Shown piece by piece: positions 18,415-27,666 of a DNA stretch of 64,000 nt (within the stretch, counting starts at the first letter, position 1; every line of letters starts with the position of its first letter). Source of the stretch: CAWGGS01 sp963822095 (GTDB lineage Bacteria; Desulfobacterota; Desulfobulbia; Desulfobulbales; Desulfocapsaceae); NCBI GenBank assembly GCA_963822095.1, contig CAWGGS010000048.1:1-64000 (forward strand), given 5' to 3'. Under the pieces are notes generated by a model. It worked only from the letters and a program-made list of their open reading frames with translations. It made no database searches and had not been told where the DNA came from. The position numbers were made by a program, and so were the translations under genes.

Positions 18415-18860
18415 AATTCTCCTTGCCGACACTGACAATTCAACAAATAACTTTTATCCACTTCAAAAGGGACTTAAAAAAGTTCCTCTCCATGCAATAG
18501 GCTCATTTCTATGAAAATCTTTTTGAGGACCGACTTTGCTATGTTAGAGTGATAAGCCTTCATGATTCGTTACGGCGACCGATCTGGTCCAGCCATGCTT
18601 GTTTATATGACGTGGTTCCGAGGAAATATTTCGTACATCCCCACAAAAGGTTTGTCAAGAGCTATTGAGGATACAGCATTTTTCAATTTCCCATCCCCAG
18701 TCTGCTCTCCTTTCTTTTTCATTTGTCGGTTTTTCTCTTTTGTCTTTCAGGGTATAGTGGTCAGATATTTGATAGACGGCAAGGACCCCCAGCAAAATAT
18801 CGTTTGGAAATGCCGGACTCTTAAAGCAAACATTTAAAGATCCAACGAGGGTACAGTACA
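18415..18860. other. Intergenic region with divergent start sites
   Basis: About 445 bases between the minus-strand carboxypeptidase gene and the plus-strand TIM-barrel gene. It should hold promoters for both. Short open frames here show no protein-like composition. No repeat or hairpin stands out. Confidence 0.35.
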
Positions 18861-19670
18861 TTGACGACCAGCACACGAGATCGAATTAAAAAACGCTGTT
18901 TTTTCAATGCCCCGTGGTATGAACTCAAAGAGAAATATCTGGATTTTTTTCTTGAAAACCGGATCCAGCCTGAAATCGGTCTGGAAGGCCTCTGTCTTTA
19001 CAATGAAGAACGAAAGGACTTTGGGCAGATTGCCGGTCTTTTAGCTAAAAACAAGATCGGCTGTACCTTGCATGCCCCTTTTTTCGATCTGACTCCGGGA
19101 GGGCTCGATCCATATATTCTCGAGAAGACTCGCGATAAACTCGCCAGGGCCTTTGACCTGATTGGGATTTTCCGACCCAGCTCCATCGTTTGCCATCTCC
19201 AATTTGAAGCAAACAAGCATGGGTATGTCTTCAACGACTGGCTTGCCGCCTCGCTCGCCACTTGGACCCCATTGGTGGAAAAAGCCGAACATCTCCAGAT
19301 TCCGGTCATGTTTGAAAATACATACGAAAAAACTCCTGCAACCCATAGGGATTTTCTGACGAAACTGGGAAAGAGCAATGCTGGCCTCTGTCTTGATACC
19401 GGCCATCTCCTGGCCTTTGCCATGTCTCCCTGGGAAAAATGGCTACCGGAAATGCTCCCCTGGCTGGGGCAACTCCATATCCACGATAACAGGGGCAAGA
19501 CAGACGAACATCTTGCCCCTGGAAAGGGGCAGTTCGATTTTTCCGGACTTTTTGCATTTCTAAGACAAAACAAATGCCATCCAATCATAACTTTCGAACC
19601 TCACAGCGAAGAAGATCTCCGGCAGACCTTCACCTACCTGGAGGCGACCGGACTCCTCAAGGATATTTAA
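18861..19670 (+). CDS. Xylose isomerase-like TIM barrel / AP endonuclease 2 family protein
   Basis: A 269-residue protein of the sugar phosphate isomerase/epimerase superfamily (AP_endonuc_2). Metal-binding barrel residues are recognisable in CTLHAPFFD, IVCHLQF, PVMFENTYE, GLCLDTGHLL, QLHIHDNRG and ITFEPH. The start appears to be TTG at 18861 (MTTSTRD); there is no nearby ATG and no strong ribosome-binding site. The motB/motA-like pair follows 200 bases downstream. Substrate unknown. Confidence 0.8.
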   Translation: MTTSTRDRIKKRCFFNAPWYELKEKYLDFFLENRIQPEIGLEGLCLYNEERKDFGQIAGLLAKNKIGCTLHAPFFDLTPGGLDPYILEKTRDKLARAFDLIGIFRPSSIVCHLQFEANKHGYVFNDWLAASLATWTPLVEKAEHLQIPVMFENTYEKTPATHRDFLTKLGKSNAGLCLDTGHLLAFAMSPWEKWLPEMLPWLGQLHIHDNRGKTDEHLAPGKGQFDFSGLFAFLRQNKCHPIITFEPHSEEDLRQTFTYLEATGLLKDI

Positions 19671-19864
19671 AAGGGGTCTGGTGTATACATCCTTTTTTCT
19701 GTATTTTTCCTTTTGATTTTGGACATATCTTCCGATATGAAAAGTATAAAGGCCTTTAAATGGCGAGGTGTGGTTCGTCCTCTACTCTTTACGGTCTACT
19801 CTAGCCGGAGAGGAATTTTAAAGTATAAACCAACCGATCATAGAATCGGAACCCTTTGTTTTTT

Positions 19865-21016
19865 ATGCAGAAACCTGTCGAATCAGAACATATAACAGCC
19901 CCGGAAACAGATCCGGAGCAAACTGCAATCGACTCTGTCGAGTCTCCTCCAGAGGAGACGAAGTCTCATGATCGGGACACGGCCCAATTCGGCCCTCCGG
20001 TCAACGAGAGACGTCAAGCAATGGTTTTCAGCGTTGAAGACTTTTCCTTCCGTTCATCGACTCCCAGCCCTACCCACTGGTCTATCGGATGGTCCGATCT
20101 GATGATGACCATGTTTATCCTCTTCCTGACCCTTTTTGTCTATCAGGCCACCCACAAACAGATTCTGGTGAGCAAACAACCCGAAGTGGTTGGAGGCGAA
20201 ACGACCCAGTCTATTGAAATAGCGCCGGAAAATTCACCTTCCTCTCGATTCGCCCCGATCAAGCCCTCCCTGCCGTTAATAACCGGAGGTACCATAAAAA
20301 AGGTCATACCGGTCCCCATGGAGGAGATCGACTCCGACACAAAGTCCTTCTTAGGTAAAGAGAAGCGGCAAACAGAAAAAATACCAAAGAGTATCAGACC
20401 TTCGGTCCAGCCGGAAAGAACCGGGCTACCATCCAAGACAAAGGAAGACTCCGTGAATGCGGACTTGGTTTTTTCAGGTCAGCAGCCAACCACGAAACAA
20501 CCAGGGGTTGTTCCCGGACAAAAAGCAGCCGTCAACGCAAATCAGATACACCGTCTCTTTGGTAGAATACGCAGTACCATTTCTAAGTACAACCTGACCC
20601 AATATGCCTCGGTTGATCTGCTTTCCAATACAATGATTCGGGTTGTTCTTACAAGTGATCTCTTCTTTTCTAAAGCAACAGCAGAAATCACCCCAAAATC
20701 AGCCGTTATTCTTCAAAAGATCGGGGCCGCCATCAAGATTGCCCCTTTCATGATAGATGTTGTCGGTCATACTGATGATCATCCGTTGCATTCCGACCAT
20801 TTCCCCAGTAACTGGGAATTTTCTGTTGCCCGGGCCAGTTCGGTTGCCAGGTTCTTCATTAATGAAACGGAGATGAACCCCAACCAATTTGTGGTCAGCG
20901 GTTTTTCCTCCTATCGTCCCCTCTATCCAAACACTTCAGCTCAAAACCGAGCAGCAAACAGGCGAGTTGACATTATCATCAGTAATCGCTATCCAGATTC
21001 GACCATGGCCAATTAA
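19865..21016 (+). CDS. motB: MotB-like protein with OmpA peptidoglycan-binding domain
   Basis: A 383-residue protein. A cytoplasmic N-terminus of about 73 residues, longer than the 20-30 of MotB, precedes a single membrane helix with the MotB signature WSDLMMTMFILFLTLF, including the ion-binding Asp at about 78. A disordered Pro/Lys-rich linker spans residues 100-220. The OmpA/MotB domain follows, with VVGHTDDHPLH and NRAANRRVDIII. It would anchor the stator of a rotary or Tol/Exb-like motor to peptidoglycan. The start ATG has little Shine-Dalgarno support; TTG at 19856 is the alternative. motA follows after 14 bases, the reverse of the usual motA-motB order. Confidence 0.82.
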   Translation: MQKPVESEHITAPETDPEQTAIDSVESPPEETKSHDRDTAQFGPPVNERRQAMVFSVEDFSFRSSTPSPTHWSIGWSDLMMTMFILFLTLFVYQATHKQILVSKQPEVVGGETTQSIEIAPENSPSSRFAPIKPSLPLITGGTIKKVIPVPMEEIDSDTKSFLGKEKRQTEKIPKSIRPSVQPERTGLPSKTKEDSVNADLVFSGQQPTTKQPGVVPGQKAAVNANQIHRLFGRIRSTISKYNLTQYASVDLLSNTMIRVVLTSDLFFSKATAEITPKSAVILQKIGAAIKIAPFMIDVVGHTDDHPLHSDHFPSNWEFSVARASSVARFFINETEMNPNQFVVSGFSSYRPLYPNTSAQNRAANRRVDIIISNRYPDSTMAN

Positions 21017-21030
21017 TAAAACAGGAGACT

Positions 21031-21900
21031 ATGAAACAAAAAAATCTTATAGGTCTCATCCTCTCTGTCGGGCTGTTCCTCCTAGGCTTTTTCTTAAACG
21101 GGAATATCAGCCTCTACTTTAATCTGTCCGGTATCCTCGTAGTTATGGGGGGAACCATGGCGGCTTCGCTCGTCAGTTTCAGATTGGATCAACTGAAGAT
21201 AGCCTTGAAAGTGGTGCTGACCTCCTACCGTCGGCCAATTAAAACAGAAACGGAAATAATAAATATTTTAATAGACCTCTCGATCAAATCGAGGATGGAA
21301 GGTATCCTCTCATTGCAACAGGAGGAGCATGAAACCTCCATCCTGTTTCTTCGCCGGGCTCTTGGCTGTATAGTTGACGGTTATAGGGCCGAACAGATTC
21401 GGGATATCCTTAATACGGAGATGTATTTCTTTAAGCTGCGACGTGAAGACCTCGAGCGGGTATTGCGAACTATCGCTGAATTTTTTCCAGTCTTCGGCCT
21501 CATCGGCTCGGTCATAGGCCTGATCACCATGCTGGGAGGAATCGGCAACACCTCGATTCTGCTGAAGGCTATCCCCATTGCCTTGACCTCCACCCTCTAC
21601 GGGTTGATCTTCGCAAACTTTTTATTTCTCCCTTTTGCAGCCAATCTCAAGGAGAGAACGAATCATGAACTTCTGCTACAGAAAATAATTATGGAAGGGG
21701 TTATTGCCATTGATTCCGAAATGAACCCGGTGATCCTGTCGACAAAACTGGAATCGTTTCTGACCCCATCGGAACGAGAATCGGATCTTGTTTCGTACTC
21801 AAAGATAAAAGAGAGGTTCAATATTCGCACGGGCGAAGAAGAAGTACCGACGCCGGAGTTGGACAGTCTCGACCAGGCCGAGATCAAGATAGAAAGATAA
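21031..21900 (+). CDS. motA: MotA/TolQ/ExbB-type proton channel protein (MotA-like)
   Basis: A 289-residue protein starting MKQKNLIGLIL, with four predicted membrane segments: two near the N-terminus (residues 5-23 and 28-50) and two near 150-200 (FPVFGLIGSVIGLITML and IPIALTSTLYGLIFANFL). The cytoplasmic loop holds the conserved RRALGCIVDGY and LRREDLERVLRTIAEFFPVFGLIG stretch of MotA/PomA. It forms the ion channel with the MotB-like protein upstream. AGGAG lies just before the ATG. No flagellar genes are in the window, so the motor may serve swimming, gliding or another envelope process. Confidence 0.88.
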   Translation: MKQKNLIGLILSVGLFLLGFFLNGNISLYFNLSGILVVMGGTMAASLVSFRLDQLKIALKVVLTSYRRPIKTETEIINILIDLSIKSRMEGILSLQQEEHETSILFLRRALGCIVDGYRAEQIRDILNTEMYFFKLRREDLERVLRTIAEFFPVFGLIGSVIGLITMLGGIGNTSILLKAIPIALTSTLYGLIFANFLFLPFAANLKERTNHELLLQKIIMEGVIAIDSEMNPVILSTKLESFLTPSERESDLVSYSKIKERFNIRTGEEEVPTPELDSLDQAEIKIER

Positions 21901-21919
21901 CACTCCGGTAAAATCCTTT

Positions 21920-23032
21920 TTATTCATCGCCATTCAGGCCAGGAATCCCGATATGTTGGATGATGCGGGCATTTCGGCCTTCTTCGTAGGCAAGCAGCCT
22001 GCCCTGTCGCCGCCAAATCCTGAAGGCCAGTGAATACGAGAGTACCCTAATGGGATAGTCTCGGGGTAATTGCTTGAGATAGGGCTGAATTGTTACAAAA
22101 TTCGTGGCCCCGTATTGTCTCATTATAAATCGAAGTCCACCGTTTGCCGGACCAATATTATAGGCCAACAATCCTAAAAATAGATTGCCATCCATCTCTT
22201 CAAGATAGTATTTCAATTCTGCAGCGGCGACACAGGCATTTTGACGCGGATCAGTCAGCAAAAGTTCAGGGACCTGGAGATAATTCCGGACCCTTTCTGA
22301 CACCTCATGCGGTACCTGGGTTATCTGAAAAAGGCCTTGTCCTCCATCCTTGCTCTGTCTGGGAACAAATGAGGATTCGACAGCAGCCACACCTTCCAAT
22401 AGATCGGGATCGACATCAAACATTTCTGCCGCTTCCCGAATAGCGGGAACGTATTTTTGGGCCCGATCGATCATCTTTTGCAACTGTACCTGGTCGCAAC
22501 GTCGATAGGCGGCAAAGACCTGGTGAGCAATGGTGATTCTCCGGTCCTGCTGTCTCCCCCCCACCAAATTCCGAAAACTCTCAAACCCACGGTCAAATCG
22601 GCCTGAGATCATTAAACCGGTAACAACAAGAGCAAAAATCAGGGAAAGCAATGCTGGAAGTGGCACCCACCACTGTTGCAACCGTTTTCTCAGTTGCCAC
22701 CAACCGATAAGGAAAATAGCAGCCAGAACGATCAGGCCCAGAATTGAAAAGGCAAAAGGCAGAAGACTTGCAAAAAATCGGATACCAGAAAACCATCTTG
22801 CCGAATATCCGAGCAGAACCATGATGATTACTACGGCAAAAAGAGCCAGGCCGGATATTTCCAGTCCCACAAGAGGCAGATGCTGTTTATGATCGAACAA
22901 CTGGTGAAACAGGGACTTCCCGCCGACACTTTTTCTTTTTTTCGGTGGTTTCTTCCCCCGAGTCTGAGTTTTATCGGCAGAGCCCGGCCTCCGCCTGGGG
23001 GCTGCTGCTTTTGGTGGAACCTGCTTTGCCAT
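21920..23032 (-). CDS. Membrane-anchored lytic transglycosylase (SLT domain)
   Basis: A 370-residue protein. The N-terminus (about 45 residues) is rich in Lys, Arg and Pro and should be cytoplasmic. Three hydrophobic segments follow at about 55-155. The C-terminal half has an SLT domain with the catalytic Glu in GVAAVESSF, then GGQGLFQIT and NACVAAAELKYYL and LLAYNIGPAN. It cleaves peptidoglycan with formation of anhydro-muramyl ends. The multi-helix anchor is unusual, as most SLT proteins have one signal peptide or a lipobox. Its stop faces the motA stop 20 bases away. Confidence 0.85.
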   Translation of the reverse strand: MAKQVPPKAAAPRRRPGSADKTQTRGKKPPKKRKSVGGKSLFHQLFDHKQHLPLVGLEISGLALFAVVIIMVLLGYSARWFSGIRFFASLLPFAFSILGLIVLAAIFLIGWWQLRKRLQQWWVPLPALLSLIFALVVTGLMISGRFDRGFESFRNLVGGRQQDRRITIAHQVFAAYRRCDQVQLQKMIDRAQKYVPAIREAAEMFDVDPDLLEGVAAVESSFVPRQSKDGGQGLFQITQVPHEVSERVRNYLQVPELLLTDPRQNACVAAAELKYYLEEMDGNLFLGLLAYNIGPANGGLRFIMRQYGATNFVTIQPYLKQLPRDYPIRVLSYSLAFRIWRRQGRLLAYEEGRNARIIQHIGIPGLNGDE

Positions 23033-23116
23033 CGTTAAAATCTTTTCCCGGATATTTCTGCTTCTTCATCCTGATATGCAGAAAAAGCTGTGAGCCTTTC
23101 GGGAACTGAGAAGGGA

Positions 23117-23452
23117 TTATTTCGGATTTTCATAAAAGATATAAGATGTTGAATAGTCACTAAACTCAAAGTAGACCTTTTTTTCGCCCGGATCTACAAC
23201 ATTGTTGAGGTTGGAATCCAAAATACCGTAACCATATCTGTACGGTCTATCCTTGCTGCTATCCGTTCCAGTGGCAGTGGTGAGCTTATCTATTTTCATA
23301 AACCGTTTTACCAATTTATTACCGGCATATACCTCTAGAATGCCATCTGTCCCGGTCCAGTTCTGGACAGCCCGTCCAATTTTATTCTGTGTTTCTTTGG
23401 TACAGGCTGGAATGGCCAAACAAAGAAGTACAAGAGTGATCCATTTTTTCAT
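23117..23452 (-). CDS. Small predicted lipoprotein
   Basis: A 111-residue protein with a lipoprotein signal: charged MKKW, a hydrophobic stretch, and the lipobox AIPAC with Cys at residue 17. The rest contains GILEVYAGNKLVKRF and a Tyr-rich C-terminus (YRYGYG, YIFYENP). I do not recognise the family. It lies 85 bases upstream of the transglycosylase gene on the same strand and might be cotranscribed with it. Confidence 0.7.
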   Translation of the reverse strand: MKKWITLVLLCLAIPACTKETQNKIGRAVQNWTGTDGILEVYAGNKLVKRFMKIDKLTTATGTDSSKDRPYRYGYGILDSNLNNVVDPGEKKVYFEFSDYSTSYIFYENPK

Positions 23453-23864
23453 TATTGCGTCCTTGCTTCAGGATTGATGAGATTATTCTCATGGGTTTTT
23501 CGTATAACACCGCATAGGTTCCATCAGATAAATGCAGGTTTTAGCAGCAATAGCCAAGCTCCCCTTGTAATGATATCGACAAGTGTATATTTTACCATGA
23601 TTCCAGATAAAATGCGACGCAGATAACATACTGTATTTCAGCCCATATTTTAATTGATATCCCCGAAATCACCAATGGGAATTCATATGTTTCTCGCCGC
23701 CTGATTGTATTACAAGGATCAAGATCAGCCATCATTGTCATACATGAGAATTCCTGTTGACAATAACACTTTCCTGGTGTACTGGTGTCGAAAAGTGTTA
23801 GAAACCCCTTAAATCGTCAAAATGCGGAAAATGTTTTTTTCAGCGCAACATCGAAAATGTTAAA
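23453..23864. other. Intergenic region, no gene recognised
   Basis: AT-rich 410-base gap between the divergently transcribed lipoprotein gene and the wHTH-ATPase-DUF4325 gene. Promoters for both are expected. I see no repeat element or hairpin of note. Confidence 0.35.
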
Positions 23865-24911
23865 ATGGAAGTTTGCAGTCCGAAAACAAAGATCATACGG
23901 AAATTTATTCTGGATAATGTATCTTTGCATCCCACTGATATAGTAAAAGTAGTAGCTCAAAAGTTTGCCATTTCCAGGCAGGCGGCGGCAAGACATCTCA
24001 AGAAACTTACCACACAAGGCGAGATAGAAACCGAAGGCAATACCTCGGGAAGAATATATCGTCTCCATAAAGGACGTATAGCCGAATTCTCATATCGTAT
24101 TGCTGACCGGCCTTCTGCCGAAGAGGTATATACAGCGGATATTTTACCCCTGCTCGTCTCTCTTCCCAGTAACGTCCAAAAACTTTGGGCATATTGTTTT
24201 GAGGAAATATTTTCCAACGGAACATCCCACTCAAAAGGAACAAACCTTACGATTCGGGTCATCCAGAAAAAGCTACAGACAACCATCAATGTCATAGACG
24301 ACGGTATCGGGATATTCAACAGTATTAAAAAGAGGCATAAGCTGGATAACGATGAGCATGCAGCATTATTACTCTCAAACAGTACATTTCAAAAAAAATC
24401 CGATATACAGGAAAGAGCAAATATTTTTTTATCCTCCAGAATGACCTCTTCTTTTACCATTGTCTCCAAAAGGGTTGTTTTGACACACCAACAAGACATT
24501 TCCTGGGACTGGACACTCGGCAGGACCCAGGAAGAGACCCCCGGAACGTTTGTAAATATGGTTATCACTAACGACAATCTCAGATCTCCGGAAGAAATTA
24601 TTGACGAATATAAGACGTCACGGAAAGAACTGTTGGCCAGAACCTGTATTCCAGTCAAGTTGGTTGATTACTGTGCACAGGCCCCATTTTCCCGTTCCCA
24701 GGCACGCAGGGTCCTGTCGCGTATTGACAAATTCAAGATTGCTATTCTGGACTTCATTGGAGTCGAGGAGATAGGACCTGCGTTTGCCGACCAGGTTTTC
24801 AGAGTTTTTTCTTTAGAACATCCGGAAATTGAAGTACTTTATACCAATGCCAACAAACAGGTTGAAGCGGTCATCAAAATGGCGAGAGAAAACTCGTCTG
24901 GGACAGCCTGA
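23865..24911 (+). CDS. Winged-helix / GHKL ATPase / DUF4325 three-domain regulator
   Basis: A 348-residue protein. Residues 1-70 are a winged helix-turn-helix (AISRQAAARHLKKLTTQGEI). Residues 100-240 are a histidine-kinase-like ATPase with an N box (EEIFSNGTSHS, Glu113, Asn118) and a G1 box DDGIGIF at 145, but no phospho-accepting His domain. Residues 255-345 match DUF4325, an STAS-like region (RIDKFKIAILDFIGVEEIGPAFADQVFR). The layout resembles an anti-sigma-factor kinase and its STAS partner fused to a DNA-binding domain. The function is inferred only from domains; no sigma factor lies nearby. The hydrolase gene follows after 190 bases. Confidence 0.85.
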   Translation: MEVCSPKTKIIRKFILDNVSLHPTDIVKVVAQKFAISRQAAARHLKKLTTQGEIETEGNTSGRIYRLHKGRIAEFSYRIADRPSAEEVYTADILPLLVSLPSNVQKLWAYCFEEIFSNGTSHSKGTNLTIRVIQKKLQTTINVIDDGIGIFNSIKKRHKLDNDEHAALLLSNSTFQKKSDIQERANIFLSSRMTSSFTIVSKRVVLTHQQDISWDWTLGRTQEETPGTFVNMVITNDNLRSPEEIIDEYKTSRKELLARTCIPVKLVDYCAQAPFSRSQARRVLSRIDKFKIAILDFIGVEEIGPAFADQVFRVFSLEHPEIEVLYTNANKQVEAVIKMARENSSGTA

Positions 24912-25102
24912 CGCCACTAAAATCGAAAACTACACGATCTATCAGCAAGTTCAGATGTCGCACCAGCCCCTGTATGTTGGTTTCTGTTGGGCACATCACC
25001 ACATCCCCATGTGACTCAAAGTGCTGCAGCAGCTGTCTAAACAAACCAAGTGGACCAATTGCAGCTGTTGAAGCTTGCAAACACCAGGCACAGGAGACGC
25101 AG

Positions 25103-25726
25103 ATGGATACCGTAAATTCGACTGTCAAGATACTCCAAGATGTTCCAGACACTCCCGACCAAAACGAATGCTATCTGTTTTATCTTCATGGATTGATCGT
25201 CGAAGAGGCGGGAATCCGCCCGAAGAGCGAAGAACACGGATACTACGAGTATGAACGTATCGTCAACAGTCTGGCGCAAGAAGGATTTATCGTGATAAGT
25301 GAAGTACGAGCCTCGGGAACACAGGTCAAGCCCTATGCCGAAAAAGTGGCGGGGCAAATCAAAAAGCTTCTAGACCACAATATTCCCCCGCAACAGATCA
25401 CGGTTGTGGGCGCCTCGAAGGGAGGCGTTATCAGCGCCTATATATCGACGTGGCTTAAGGAAACAGGGATAAACTTTGTGTTTTTAGCCGGTCTGTTCGA
25501 GAAATGTCTGCAAGACCAAGATCTGATTCTCTATGGAAATATTCTCTCTGTTCATGATCGATCGGATAAACTTTCCATTACCCCGGAAATGTATTTTCAA
25601 CGCTCCAAAAACCTGAGCCGAGCCAAAGCTATAGTCCTCAATCTTGATGTCGGTCACGGACTCATTTACAAGCCGTATCGAGAGTGGATTGATCCGCTTA
25701 TTGATTGGATCAAGACAACGGGATAA
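25103..25726 (+). CDS. Alpha/beta hydrolase family protein
   Basis: A 207-residue cytoplasmic protein beginning MDTVNSTVKILQDVP. It has an oxyanion-side FYLHGLIVEEAG near residue 28 and the nucleophile elbow VVGASKGGVISAY near residue 100, with Ser as likely nucleophile. HDRSDKLS and DVGHGLIYKP are the expected positions of Asp and His. I chose the ATG at 25103 (GGAGA upstream) over an upstream frame whose first 43 residues are Cys-rich and unlike the family. It follows the DUF4325 regulator on the same strand. Substrate unknown. Confidence 0.75.
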   Translation: MDTVNSTVKILQDVPDTPDQNECYLFYLHGLIVEEAGIRPKSEEHGYYEYERIVNSLAQEGFIVISEVRASGTQVKPYAEKVAGQIKKLLDHNIPPQQITVVGASKGGVISAYISTWLKETGINFVFLAGLFEKCLQDQDLILYGNILSVHDRSDKLSITPEMYFQRSKNLSRAKAIVLNLDVGHGLIYKPYREWIDPLIDWIKTTG

Positions 25727-25820
25727 TGATTTGTTCGGTGAGATCTCAATAAAAGAATCTCATCAAAGTCGGTACGAAATGAGGACTGCCCCATAAAACA
25801 GTCGGCTCATACTCGAACAC

Positions 25821-26011
25821 AAAGATCAATCTGATTACCACTGAAACTCATCCTATCGGAAAGGAAGGGTGTGAGCTGTTCGTTTCTCGGGTCTCTGCAG
25901 CCTGGACGGCGTAAGCGTTGCCCCCAGGGATGGGTTTATGGCGTCCCGCAAAACGAACAGCTCACACCCTGGATTAGTTACTGAACATTAGTGGTAATCA
26001 GAAAGATCAAT
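25821..26011. mobile_element. MITE family 2, copy 2 with perfect 10-bp target duplication
   Basis: Element 25831-26001 (171 bp) begins CTGATTACCACT and ends with the exact inverse AGTGGTAATCAG. AAAGATCAAT stands on both sides (25821-25830, 26002-26011), a perfect 10-base target duplication. An internal inverted pair, GAGCTGTTCGTTT/AAACGAACAGCTC, makes the element fold into one long hairpin. It is the inverse of copy 1 at 6237-6412. CTGA-type ends and a 10-base duplication recall IS4-family elements, but that link is inference. It sits directly at the 3' end of lpxI. Confidence 0.82.
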
Positions 26012-26849
26012 AGTCAAGGCTGCCGTCTTCTTGCTCCTCGACCCCAACAACAACGATACCGGCGGCATCCGCCGCCTCTATTACCTTTTGACGGTCGAAG
26101 AGTAACGATTGGCCTGCCTCGACTGCAAGCACAGCTCCATGCACACTTTTTAGCTTCTCAATGGTCGTGAGCCCTGTTGCCGGCAAATCGAAACGGAAAT
26201 CCTGACCGGGCTTTTTCACTTTAACAACAACTGCCTTCTCTTTAACCAGCGTTCCTCCCCGGACAATCGCCTGGTCCGTACCCTCGATGGCCTCAACCGC
26301 AGCAACCGAGAGATTGCGTACCACGACACATTGACCGATGTCCAACCGACCAATTTCCCTGGCATTCATCCATCCAAAAGCTATATCCTCACGTTGTTTT
26401 TTATCCGGTTTTTTCCGGCTAAGGATACCTTTGGGGAAAAGGAGATGACGCAGATACAGCGTCGATTCAAGAACCTTTATCCCCTCCTTCTCAAGTGCTC
26501 CGGCAACTGCCCGCAGAATTGCATCATCCTGTTTGGAGTGAATGGAATTCCAAAGGGAAAGGCATTTTAAATCCGGCAGGACATCTCGAAATATCCTGGT
26601 CTTGGTTATGGAGCCAAGAAACACCACATCTCCTGTGGCCTGCTCTTTGAAGAACCTGAGCATCTTGCCCAATTGACCGAGCTTAACCCAACAGATTGCA
26701 TCTGCAGCCTCTGCCACTTTTTCAGATGTCTCGTTCTTGTGGGCGACAACAACAACCTTCCGGCCGGCTTCCCTCGCCGCCTCGATGAAGAGAAGCGGGA
26801 ACTGGCCGGCACCGGCTATGATACCTATATTACGTGGATCAATCTCCAT
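26007..26849 (-). CDS. lpxI: UDP-2,3-diacylglucosamine hydrolase LpxI
   Basis: Cytoplasmic enzyme of lipid A synthesis that hydrolyses UDP-2,3-diacyl-glucosamine to lipid X; LpxI replaces LpxH in deltaproteobacteria and alphaproteobacteria. The 280-residue protein begins with NIGIIAGAGQFPLLF and contains LGQLGKMLRFFKE, FLGSITKTRIF and the conserved RGGTLVKEKAVVVKVKKPGQDFRFDLPATG region of the former DUF1009. It starts seven bases after the lpxA stop and is the last gene of lpxD-fabZ-lpxA-lpxI. Its 3' end touches the target duplication of a MITE. Confidence 0.93.
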   Translation of the reverse strand: MEIDPRNIGIIAGAGQFPLLFIEAAREAGRKVVVVAHKNETSEKVAEAADAICWVKLGQLGKMLRFFKEQATGDVVFLGSITKTRIFRDVLPDLKCLSLWNSIHSKQDDAILRAVAGALEKEGIKVLESTLYLRHLLFPKGILSRKKPDKKQREDIAFGWMNAREIGRLDIGQCVVVRNLSVAAVEAIEGTDQAIVRGGTLVKEKAVVVKVKKPGQDFRFDLPATGLTTIEKLKSVHGAVLAVEAGQSLLFDRQKVIEAADAAGIVVVGVEEQEDGSLDY

Positions 26850-26856
26850 CGAACTC

Positions 26857-27666
26857 TCAGTCCTCGATGGTCCTCTTGACTACACCGCGCTTAGAATCCT
26901 GGAAGAATTTCACTAGAAAATCAACCTCATAACAATCGGTGACCTCTTGCCTGGCAACCTCCAATGCATCCTTGATCAAAAGATTCGGCGACCTGAAGAT
27001 AATGCGAAATGCATTCTCGAGCTTTGCAATGGTCTCCCGACTGAAACCGTTTCTTTTCAATCCGATCTTATTGATACCGGAAATCCGGGTACGATTTCTG
27101 GTGCCTGCAATAATGACGTAGGGGGGCACATCCAGACTTATCCCGGAAACCCCGCCTATATAGGAAAAGCATCCAATCCTGCAGAATTGATGAATAGCGA
27201 CCAAGCCTCCGATGGAGGCCCTGTCTCCGACTTCAACATGTCCGGCAAGTGTGGCCACATTTGCCATGATCACATGATCACCAAGACGGCAATCATGAGC
27301 TACATGCGTATAGGCCATCAACAAGTTGTTGTTTCCGATCACGGTCTTAGCTCTTCCATGCGGTGTTCCCCTATGAATGGAGGCATATTCCCTAATCTGA
27401 TTGTCGTTTCCTATAATAAGCTCAGTCGGCTCTCCCTTATAACTTAGATCCTGTGGGTCTCCGCCAACCATTGCAAACGAACCTATGAGATTTCTTTCTC
27501 CAATCGTTGTCGGTCCTGAGACAACAGCATGGGGCAGTACTTTGGAACCGGCTCCGATACGAACGTCTTTACCAACGACTGCATAGGGACCGATTTGGGC
27601 GGTGGAATCAAGCTCCGCCCCGCTGTCAATAACCGCTGTTGGATGTATATTTGTCGACTTCTTCAA
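26857..27666 (-). CDS. lpxA: UDP-N-acetylglucosamine acyltransferase LpxA
   Basis: Catalyses the first step of lipid A synthesis, transfer of an R-3-hydroxyacyl chain from ACP to UDP-GlcNAc. The left-handed beta-helix hexapeptide repeats run from NIHPTAVIDSGAELD onward, with the catalytic His in MAYTHVAHDCRLGDH. The start is uncertain because no ATG precedes the repeats. I take TTG at 27666, giving 269 residues, near the family length of 255-270; TTG at 27732 would add 22 residues. fabZ lies upstream, lpxI downstream. Confidence 0.92.
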   Translation of the reverse strand: MKKSTNIHPTAVIDSGAELDSTAQIGPYAVVGKDVRIGAGSKVLPHAVVSGPTTIGERNLIGSFAMVGGDPQDLSYKGEPTELIIGNDNQIREYASIHRGTPHGRAKTVIGNNNLLMAYTHVAHDCRLGDHVIMANVATLAGHVEVGDRASIGGLVAIHQFCRIGCFSYIGGVSGISLDVPPYVIIAGTRNRTRISGINKIGLKRNGFSRETIAKLENAFRIIFRSPNLLIKDALEVARQEVTDCYEVDFLVKFFQDSKRGVVKRTIED

